Below, in pieces: positions 45,433-52,460 of a stretch of DNA of 64,000 nucleotides. The notes under the pieces are model-generated. The model was not told where the DNA came from, did no database searches, and saw nothing but the letters and a program-made list of their open reading frames with translations. Where the stretch lies: the NCBI GenBank assembly GCA_019429185.1, contig JAHYJH010000003.1:1-64000 (forward strand), written 5' to 3'. The translations under genes and the position numbers were made by a program. Each line of letters begins with the position of its first letter. Position 1 is the stretch's first letter. This DNA is from Vicingaceae bacterium. GTDB lineage: Bacteria > Bacteroidota > Bacteroidia > Flavobacteriales_E > Vicingaceae.

Positions 45433-46085
45433 TTATTCCCTTTTGCGTGATCGGCTAAAAACTGAGCCAATCCGCTGTCGGTTAATGGGTGTTTTAATAA
45501 TCCCATAATCGCACTTAATGGGCTGGTAACAACATCTGCTCCTATTTGAGCACATTGTAAAATATGCATGGTATGACGAACAGATGCTGCTAATATTTGA
45601 GTTTCGTAGCCATAATTATCATAAATCATTCTTATCTCGGCAATTAAGTGAACTCCGTTGGTAGAAATATCATCTAATCGCCCAATAAATGGCGAAACAT
45701 AGGTTGCTCCAGCTTTTGCTGCTAACAGTGCTTGTCCTGCCGAAAATATAAGCGTACAATTTGTCCTAATTCCTTTTGATGAGAAATATTTAATTGCTTT
45801 TATGCCTTCTTTGGTTACAGGTACTTTTACCACAATTTGAGGATGAAGTGAAGCTAAGAACTCACCTTCTTTAATCATTCCTTCTAAATCGGTAGCGATT
45901 ACTTCTGCACTCACATCTCCATCAACAATATCGCAAATGAATTTGTAATGTTTCATTATGTTGTCATAGCCCGATATTCCTTCTTTTGCCATTAACGATG
46001 GGTTGGTGGTTACACCATCTAAAATTCCCAAGTCTTGGGCTTCTTTAATTTGATCTAAGTTTGCTGTGTCTATAAAAAATTTCAT
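45429..46085 (-). CDS. transaldolase / fructose-6-phosphate aldolase (TalC family)
   Basis: A 218-residue TIM-barrel enzyme. [30 protein letters not shown] and [15 protein letters not shown] (Schiff-base Lys in the last) are the family hallmarks, and [31 protein letters not shown] follows. Subtype (transaldolase in the pentose pathway versus F6P aldolase) cannot be settled from sequence. It is probably the pentose-phosphate transaldolase of this organism. A repeat-flanked DUF559 gene lies just upstream. Confidence 0.92.
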   Translation of the reverse strand: MKFFIDTANLDQIKEAQDLGILDGVTTNPSLMAKEGISGYDNIMKHYKFICDIVDGDVSAEVIATDLEGMIKEGEFLASLHPQIVVKVPVTKEGIKAIKYFSSKGIRTNCTLIFSAGQALLAAKAGATYVSPFIGRLDDISTNGVHLIAEIRMIYDNYGYETQILAASVRHTMHILQCAQIGADVVTSPLSAIMGLLKHPLTDSGLAQFLADHAKGNK

Positions 46086-46176
46086 ATTATTTAGTTAAAA
46101 GTTTGTATTATTTTTTGATTTTTTGATTTTGGATTATATGGAATTATTTTTCTTGTCATTTTTATATATTTTATCC

Positions 46177-46260
46177 CCGCTACCCCCGACCCCTAAAGGG
46201 GAGGTCTTACGCTACAACCACTACCACGTGAGTAGGTTCCCTTTAGGGATTAAGGGTGTG
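46177..46260 (+). repeat. 84-bp direct repeat, left copy
   Basis: Identical base for base to 46731-46814. It contains CCCTAAAGGGGA and TTCCCTTTAGGG as inverted arms, with an inner CTAC-CACGTGA-GTAG, so single strands would fold. It ends 11 bases before the DUF559 stop codon. Confidence 0.9.
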
Positions 46261-46271
46261 TGCGAAGGTTT

Positions 46272-46673
46272 TCAAATTTTTAAAAGGTTTTTACATTCTA
46301 CCTCAATTATATTTTTTACATCAACACTATTTTCTAAAACTTCTTCATTACTAAACCTAATAACTGTAATTCCATAGTTTTTTAATTCGTCAGTTCGGTT
46401 TTGGTCGTAATCTTTATTGTCTTCGGTATCATGTATTCCTCCATCTACTTCTATAACCAATTTAATAGCATGACAATAAAAGTCAGCAATAAAAATATTA
46501 ATTGGATGCTGCTGTTTAAAACGCAAGCCCAGTATTTGATTCTTTTTTAAAATATCCCATAAAGCTATCTCTGCTATTGTTGGATTTTCCCTCAACACTT
46601 TTGCTCTCTCAAAAATAATCGGTTTTGCTCCGTAAAACATTGTCCTTTCTACTGTATTGCTATATTTTATCAT
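46272..46673 (-). CDS. DUF559 endonuclease-like protein
   Basis: The protein has up to 133 residues (an internal ATG at 46640 is another possible start). It has the DUF559 layout related to Vsr and PD-(D/E)XK nucleases: LRENPTIAEIALW near 28, GLRFKQQHPINIFIADFYC near 49 and LVIEVDGGIHD near 72, with the Glu, Asp and Glu-x-Asp of the active site present. It then has YDQNRTDELKNYGITVIRF. Vsr relatives nick DNA at mismatches. The gene is framed by identical 84-bp repeats, which suggests a mobile or homing unit rather than a housekeeping gene. Confidence 0.88.
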   Translation of the reverse strand: MIKYSNTVERTMFYGAKPIIFERAKVLRENPTIAEIALWDILKKNQILGLRFKQQHPINIFIADFYCHAIKLVIEVDGGIHDTEDNKDYDQNRTDELKNYGITVIRFSNEEVLENSVDVKNIIEVECKNLLKI

Positions 46674-46730
46674 CGTTTATTTAATTAACTTATACTATTG
46701 TTGTTTGCCCTCACTACTTTTCGCTACTCT

Positions 46731-46814
46731 CCGCTACCCCCGACCCCTAAAGGGGAGGTCTTACGCTACAACCACTACCACGTGAGTAGGTTCCCTTTAG
46801 GGATTAAGGGTGTG
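46731..46814 (+). repeat. 84-bp direct repeat, right copy
   Basis: Same sequence and orientation as 46177-46260; the sequences outside both copies differ (TGCGAAGG after the left copy, CGTGGGC after the right copy). It lies 57 bases upstream of the DUF559 start and 17 bases before the E1 stop. Confidence 0.9.
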
Positions 46815-46831
46815 CGTGGGCTTTCAACTTT

Positions 46832-48811
46832 TCACATCAACACCAATTCTTTTAATGCTATTTTAAACCGTTCTTTAGGCATAAAATTTTGTTCTAATTC
46901 TCCTATAAAAGGAACAGGTGTATCGATACTTGCTACTCTTTTAACAGGAGCATCTAAATATTGAAAACAATTTTCAGTAATTAAGGCACTCAACTCCCCT
47001 CCTATTCCGTTAAACATTGTTGCTTCGTGCAGTATAATTACTTTGTTGGTTTTCTTTACAGAGTTATATATCGTTTCCGTATCTAACGGAACTAAGGTTC
47101 TTAAATCAATTAAATCGGCTGAAATTTGCGGGTTTTCTGCTAAGGTTTCTAATGCCCAATGCACGCCCATTCCATAGGTAACTATGGTAACTTGGTTGCC
47201 TTCTTTTAGTAAATTTGCCTTTCCAAAAGGCAAGGTATAATAATCGTCTGGAATTTCTTGATTTATGCTTCTGTATAAGCCTTTGTGTTCAAAATACATT
47301 ACTGGATTTGGGTCTTCAAAAGCTGTATTTAACAAGCCTTTAGCATCATAAGGAAATGCTGGATAAACAATTTTTAATCCTGGCACTTGTGTAAACCATG
47401 CTTCGTTACTTTGAGAGTGAAAGGGACCCGCTGCCATTCCTCCTCCTGTGGGCATACGCACCACCACATCGGCATTTTGTTGCCAACGATAATGTGTTTT
47501 TGCTAAATTGTTGCAAATTTGAGTCATTCCTTCGCTCACAAAATCAGCAAATTGCATTTCAACCATTGCTTTTTGCCCATTTATGGAAAGTCCTAAACCT
47601 GCTCCTAAAATTGCCGATTCGCAAAGTGGTGTATTTCTAACTCTATCTTTTCCAAAAAGAGCTACAAAACCATCGGTAATTTTAAAAACGCCTCCATAAT
47701 CAGCAATATCTTGTCCCATCAACACCAAGTTTTGATGTTTTTCCATGCTTTGACGCAATCCGTCAGAAATTGCATCAATTAAGCGTTTTTCCGATTTTTT
47801 TTCTGATGCAGGTTTTGTTTCAGAAAAAGCAAAAGGAGCATACACATCATCTAATTCTGTTTGTAAATTTGCTTCAATTTTAGGTTCGTTAAAAGCTTGT
47901 TCCCAATCGGTATTTATTTCGGCTTTAATTTCGGTTTTAATTGCTTCGATATTAACATCATCTAACACCTTTTCGGCTAGTAAATAGTTTTCGTAATTAA
48001 CAACTGGGTCTTTTTGCTGCCACTCGTCCATTAATTCTTTAGGCACATATTTAGTTCCTGATGCTTCTTCGTGCCCACGCATTCTGAACGTAATTGCTTC
48101 AACCAACACAGGTCTGGGTTTTTTACGGATAGATTCGGCAATCTGACTTATTTTATGATGTACTTCTAAAATGTTGTTCCCATCAATTAATTCTGTTTCA
48201 ACTCCATAGCCAATGCCTTTATCCACAAAGTTTTTACAAATAAATTGTTCGCTTGATGGTGTTGAAAGTCCATATCCATTGTTTTCAACTAAAAAAATTA
48301 CAGGTAATTGCCAAACGGCTGCGGTGTTAATTGCCTCATGAAAATCGCCTTCACTAGCACCTCCATCGCCTGTAAACACTAAGGTTGCTTTTTCTTCGTT
48401 ATTTAACTTTTTTCCCAATGCAATTCCATCAGCAACGCCCATTTGTGGACCAAGATGCGAAATCATACCAACAATTTTATAGTCTTGCGTTCCAAAATGA
48501 AAAGAACGGTCTCTACCTTTAGTAAAACCATTCATTTTACCTTGAAATTGCGAAAACAAGCGATGCAAAGGAATACCTCTGCTGGTAAAAACACCCAAAT
48601 TTCGGTGCATGGGCAAAATATATTCTTCTTTATCCAACGCCATTGCAGCACCAACAGAAATTGCTTCTTGCCCTATCCCTGAAAACCATTTTGAAACTCT
48701 GCCTTGACGAAGTAGAATCAACATTTTTTCTTCTATTAAGCGAGGTGTTAAAAGTGCTTTATAAAGCGATATTAATTGCTCATCAGTATATTTTCTTCGG
48801 TTAAATTTCAT
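46832..48811 (-). CDS. 2-oxoacid dehydrogenase E1, fused alpha and beta subunits
   Basis: About 659 residues from ATG 48811. The alpha half has the ThDP motif GDGGASEGDFHEA to ENNGYGLS near 150-185; the beta half begins near 350 (KRLIDAISDGLRQSMEKHQNLVLMGQDIADYGGVFK) with the FADFV and HSQSNEAW segments. It decarboxylates pyruvate or branched-chain 2-oxoacids and feeds an E2 lipoyl protein; which acid cannot be told. I chose ATG 48811 because the upstream TTG overlaps a -7 promoter box (48839-48846). E2 and E3 are not in the window. Confidence 0.92.
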   Translation of the reverse strand: MKFNRRKYTDEQLISLYKALLTPRLIEEKMLILLRQGRVSKWFSGIGQEAISVGAAMALDKEEYILPMHRNLGVFTSRGIPLHRLFSQFQGKMNGFTKGRDRSFHFGTQDYKIVGMISHLGPQMGVADGIALGKKLNNEEKATLVFTGDGGASEGDFHEAINTAAVWQLPVIFLVENNGYGLSTPSSEQFICKNFVDKGIGYGVETELIDGNNILEVHHKISQIAESIRKKPRPVLVEAITFRMRGHEEASGTKYVPKELMDEWQQKDPVVNYENYLLAEKVLDDVNIEAIKTEIKAEINTDWEQAFNEPKIEANLQTELDDVYAPFAFSETKPASEKKSEKRLIDAISDGLRQSMEKHQNLVLMGQDIADYGGVFKITDGFVALFGKDRVRNTPLCESAILGAGLGLSINGQKAMVEMQFADFVSEGMTQICNNLAKTHYRWQQNADVVVRMPTGGGMAAGPFHSQSNEAWFTQVPGLKIVYPAFPYDAKGLLNTAFEDPNPVMYFEHKGLYRSINQEIPDDYYTLPFGKANLLKEGNQVTIVTYGMGVHWALETLAENPQISADLIDLRTLVPLDTETIYNSVKKTNKVIILHEATMFNGIGGELSALITENCFQYLDAPVKRVASIDTPVPFIGELEQNFMPKERFKIALKELVLM

Positions 48812-48838
48812 CTGTTCGAAGCCTTTTTTTAAACGTGT

Positions 48839-48846
48839 CAAAATTA
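48839..48846 (-). promoter_or_regulatory. -7 box of the E1 gene
   Basis: TAATTTTG on the minus strand fits TAnnTTTG and sits 28 bases before ATG 48811. The in-frame TTG at 48841 falls inside it, which rules that start out. No clear -33 box is seen. Confidence 0.45.
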
Positions 48847-48913
48847 ATTGAATTTGTGTAACTTCGCAGCATAATTATTGAATAATAATTTGTTTTATTT
48901 CTAACTCAAAAAA

Positions 48914-49033
48914 ATGAATTTGCAAGATATTATTGTTGTTTTTATTGTTTGTGTTGCTGTATTTTATTTAATTTATAGGTACATAATTAAGAGAAAAAAA
49001 CACGATTGTGACGATTGTGGTTTTAACAACTAA
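48914..49033 (+). CDS. small Cys-rich membrane protein (FeoB-associated type)
   Basis: A 39-residue protein: MNLQDIIVVFIVCVAVFYLIYR is one membrane helix, followed by a basic stretch (KRKKHD) and a short tail with two cysteines (CDDCGFNN). This layout matches the small Cys-rich proteins of Bacteroidota that are annotated as FeoB-associated, although no feoB is in the window. It is divergent from E1 and 50 bases before the LtaS-like gene. Confidence 0.7.
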   Translation: MNLQDIIVVFIVCVAVFYLIYRYIIKRKKHDCDDCGFNN

Positions 49034-49083
49034 AGATTTAATTTGCTATAAATTCATAAAATCGTAAATCGTAAATCAAAAAA

Positions 49084-51024
49084 ATGCCTAACTATCTTTC
49101 ACACATAATTCCATTTTTTAAACGAATTGGATTGGCGTTTTTGGTTTTTACGTTATGTCGAATTTCGTTTTATATTGTTAATGCGGCACACTTTTCAAAT
49201 GTATCCATAACCGATTTCATTTATGGGATTCGATTTGATGCTGTGGCAATTTCTTATTTATACTTGCCTTTTATTGTTATGTCTGTTATTCCTTTTTCAT
49301 TTAGGAGTTTTAGAAGATACCAACGCACATTAGCCATTCTATTTTACATTCCCAATACTATTTCTATTATTTTAAACTTAGTTGATGTAGCTTATTTTGA
49401 TTTCACACTAAAGCGAACCACTACTGATTTATTTAGCATGATAGGTGTTGGTGGAGGTGCAGATTTCATTAAATTGTTACCCAATTATATTATTGATTTT
49501 TGGTACGACTATATTTTGTTGGCATTTTTAATTTGGTTTTCATGGTACATCTATAAAAAATATTGTCGGTATAAAGGAATGTTTTATCCCTATGTAAGAA
49601 AAAACTACCTTATCCAGTCCAGTATTTTTGTTCTAACAATAGGTTTGTTAATCATTGGAATAAGAGGAGGTATTCAACTTCGTCCGTTAAGTATAGTTAG
49701 TGCAGGTCAATTCACTATTGCTCAAAATACACCTATTTTACTGAGTACACCCTTTACCGTTTTAAAAACATTAGTAAAAAAAAAAGCTAAGGTAATACAT
49801 TATTTTTCAGATGAAGAAATCGCTGATATATTTAATCCTGAAGTTACTATTAAAGGAAATGGCATTTTAAAAGATAAAAATGTGGTTTTTATCATTATTG
49901 AAAGTTTAGCAAAGGAATATGTTGGTTTTTTAAATGATGGAAATGGATACACTCCTTTTTTAGATTCCCTCATGAAAAATAGTTTTGTTTTTACCAATGC
50001 TTATGCCAATGGGCAAAAATCAATAGAATCATTACCTTCCATTTTAACAGGAATTCCTCAACTGATGGCAACTCCATTTGTTGTTTCCAACTATGCTGGA
50101 AATACAATTAGAGGATTACCCCAATTGTTAAAAGAAAAAGGTTACAACACTTCTTTTTATCATGCTGGATCAAATGGAACTATGGGTTTTGATGCTTTTT
50201 CAAAGATAGCTGGTGTTTCTGATTATTATGGATTAAACGAATATCCTGAAAAAAACAAAGAAAAAGATTATGATGGGCTTTGGGGTATTTTTGACGAGCC
50301 GTATCTACAGTATTATGCAAATGAGCTGAACGCAAAAAAAGAGCCTTTTTTTAGCACCATTTTCACGATTTCATCGCATCATCCTTATACTATTCCCAAA
50401 CAACATATTGGAAAATTCCCAAAGGGCTTAATGGGTATGCACAGCGTAATTGGTTATACGGATTATGCATTGAAAAAATTTTTTGAAACTGCACAAAAAA
50501 TGCCTTGGTTCAACAATACATTATTTGTTGTTGTCGCTGATCATTCCACACATTCAATTGCACCAAAATATAACACTCCATTAGGACGATTTGCAATACC
50601 TATCTTTTTTTATGATCCTTCCCAACAATTAAAAGGAACATATAATGAAATATACAATCAAATAGACCTTACTCCTTCCGTTTTGGGTTTGTTAGGTATT
50701 AACACCAAATTAATAACATTTGGCAAGAACATTTTCAATTCATCCAACAACGAATCGTTTTCAATCAATTACATCAATGAAGTTTACCAAATCTATTCAG
50801 AAAATTACTTATTATTTTTTGATGGAGAAACGGTTACTGATTTTTATAGTATTGAAAAAGATGTTTTACTGCAAACGAATTTAATACTCCAACCTTCTAA
50901 GTTAACAAAAGAAGAAATTATTTTAAAAAACAAGTTAGAACAAAAAATAAAAGGTATTGTTCAACAATACAATAACCGCCTAATTTTTAACCAACTGAGT
51001 ACGACTAATTTTCCAAAGAAATAA
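49084..51024 (+). CDS. LtaS-like sulfatase-fold transferase, membrane-anchored
   Basis: A 646-residue inner-membrane protein. Five membrane helices occupy ~1-210; a periplasmic sulfatase domain follows from ~265 (VVFIIIESLAKEYVGF with the metal Glu). The nucleophile segment is GQKSIESLPSILTG near 315, with Ser where LtaS has Thr. Further metal ligands are in SSHHPYTIP and VVADHSTHS. Relatives transfer glycerol phosphate or phosphoethanolamine to lipids or glycans. The lipid kinase gene follows by 31 bases, so they may be one operon and share lipid substrates. Confidence 0.9.
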   Translation: MPNYLSHIIPFFKRIGLAFLVFTLCRISFYIVNAAHFSNVSITDFIYGIRFDAVAISYLYLPFIVMSVIPFSFRSFRRYQRTLAILFYIPNTISIILNLVDVAYFDFTLKRTTTDLFSMIGVGGGADFIKLLPNYIIDFWYDYILLAFLIWFSWYIYKKYCRYKGMFYPYVRKNYLIQSSIFVLTIGLLIIGIRGGIQLRPLSIVSAGQFTIAQNTPILLSTPFTVLKTLVKKKAKVIHYFSDEEIADIFNPEVTIKGNGILKDKNVVFIIIESLAKEYVGFLNDGNGYTPFLDSLMKNSFVFTNAYANGQKSIESLPSILTGIPQLMATPFVVSNYAGNTIRGLPQLLKEKGYNTSFYHAGSNGTMGFDAFSKIAGVSDYYGLNEYPEKNKEKDYDGLWGIFDEPYLQYYANELNAKKEPFFSTIFTISSHHPYTIPKQHIGKFPKGLMGMHSVIGYTDYALKKFFETAQKMPWFNNTLFVVVADHSTHSIAPKYNTPLGRFAIPIFFYDPSQQLKGTYNEIYNQIDLTPSVLGLLGINTKLITFGKNIFNSSNNESFSINYINEVYQIYSENYLLFFDGETVTDFYSIEKDVLLQTNLILQPSKLTKEEIILKNKLEQKIKGIVQQYNNRLIFNQLSTTNFPKK

Positions 51025-51055
51025 GATTTTTTGAACCTATTTTTTGAACCTCAAT

Positions 51056-51931
51056 ATGATTAATAAATCCAACATACTTTTTATCATTAACCCAATTTCT
51101 GGAACAGGAAAGCAAAAAATTGTAGAAAAACTTATTGAACAACACCTTAATAAAGAAATTTTCGATTACACTATAATTTATACCCGAAAAGCAAAACACG
51201 CCATTGAAATATCAAAAAATGAAGTGCAAAATTTTGACGTAATAGTTGCCGTTGGTGGCGATGGAACAGTAAACGAAACTGCTACAGCAATTATAGGTAC
51301 AGAAAAAATATTAGCAATTATTCCAACAGGTTCTGGAAATGGGTTAGCAAGGCATTTGAAAATATCTACCAACATAAAAAATGCTATTGAAATCATTAAC
51401 AACAAAAAAATTAAACGCATAGACACAGCAACAGTAAATGATATTCATTTTTTGGGAACGGCTGGTACTGGCTTTGATGCCCATATAGGTTGGAAATTTG
51501 CTACTGCCGAAAAAAGAGGTTTTTGGTCTTATGTAAAAATTACCATAAAAGAATATTTTAATTATGATGAGGCAAATTATACGCTTATCGTAGATGGAGC
51601 AAAATCACAACAAAAATCACTTCTAATTACATTTGCAAATTCAAATCAATATGGCAATAATGCTTGCGTATCACCAAACTCTGTTATTGATGATGGATTT
51701 TTACGTATTATAATTTTAAAGAAATTTCCTTTAACCTACTCCTTTGCTTTTGCGTATAAAATGTTTACTAAAAAATTCAATACATTTAAGTATGTAACAG
51801 AAATGAAAGGTAAAAATATTACCATTCATTCCCCTAAAAAAGAATTACATATAGATGGAGAACCCTATTTGCTCGACACCAATTTAACATTAAAAATAAA
51901 CCCTAAATCATTAAATATTTTTGTGCCATGA
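51056..51931 (+). CDS. diacylglycerol/lipid kinase, DAGK_cat family
   Basis: About 291 residues from ATG 51056; the upstream TTG adds only four residues. The kinase signature VAVGGDGTVNETATAI is near 67, with NPISGTGK near 11 and IPTGSGNGLARHL near 95. YegS-type enzymes of this family phosphorylate diacylglycerol or related lipids and are soluble or membrane-bound. The stop overlaps the SUI1-like gene by four bases (ATGA), showing translational coupling. Confidence 0.92.
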   Translation: MINKSNILFIINPISGTGKQKIVEKLIEQHLNKEIFDYTIIYTRKAKHAIEISKNEVQNFDVIVAVGGDGTVNETATAIIGTEKILAIIPTGSGNGLARHLKISTNIKNAIEIINNKKIKRIDTATVNDIHFLGTAGTGFDAHIGWKFATAEKRGFWSYVKITIKEYFNYDEANYTLIVDGAKSQQKSLLITFANSNQYGNNACVSPNSVIDDGFLRIIILKKFPLTYSFAFAYKMFTKKFNTFKYVTEMKGKNITIHSPKKELHIDGEPYLLDTNLTLKINPKSLNIFVP

Positions 51932-52245
51932 GTAAAAACAACATTGTTTATTCAACCAATCCAAATTTTGAATTTGAAGATGAAAATGAAGAAATAGAAA
52001 CACTTCCCAAAGAAAAACAGCAACTAAAAGTAACTATTGACCGTAAACAACGAAAGGGAAAGTCTGTAACATTAATTACGGGTTTTGTAGGAGAAAAAGA
52101 GGATTTAGATAAAATAGCCAAAGAACTGAAATCGAAATGTGGTGTTGGAGGAAGTGCAAAAAACAACGAAATTATCATACAAGGTGAATTTAAGGAGAAA
52201 ATAGTTAATCTTTTAATAAAAAACGGTTACCTAAAAACAAAATAG
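51928..52245 (+). CDS. SUI1/eIF1-like translation factor
   Basis: A 105-residue protein with an acidic start (~1-35, FEDENEEIETLPKEK) and a SUI1 domain (~35-105). The domain motif KGKSVTLITGFVG and the following LDKIAKELKSKCGVGGSAKNNEI are characteristic of the YciH/SUI1 family. These are bacterial cousins of eIF1 with a poorly known role in start-site fidelity. It overlaps the lipid kinase gene. The stop codon TAG is the first base block of a dispersed hairpin repeat. Confidence 0.9.
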   Translation: MSKNNIVYSTNPNFEFEDENEEIETLPKEKQQLKVTIDRKQRKGKSVTLITGFVGEKEDLDKIAKELKSKCGVGGSAKNNEIIIQGEFKEKIVNLLIKNGYLKTK

Positions 52246-52373
52246 AGTCTGTCTGTAAAGTCCAACTTCTTCGTTATTCTTGTTTTAAAAATCAGTCATT
52301 TACGAAAGTAAACTCCTGATTTACAAAACTTCGAATGCCTCGAATTTAAACTTTACAGTTCAGCCTCTCGACT
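52243..52373 (+). repeat. dispersed hairpin repeat, copy 3 (short form)
   Basis: The element starts at the stop codon of the SUI1-like gene (TAGAGTCTGTCTGTAAAG) as copy 1 does at accD. CTGTAAAGT and ACTTTACAG close it, and TTTAC-GAAA-GTAAA is the inner hairpin between AATCAG and CTGATT. The remaining 52374-52460 is AT-rich leader sequence. Confidence 0.8.
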
Positions 52374-52460
52374 TAATAGATAGACATTATTTGATAATTA
52401 TCAATTTTTAACAATCATTTTCAGTTTTTTATCATTATTATTGTAACAAAACAAACTCAA

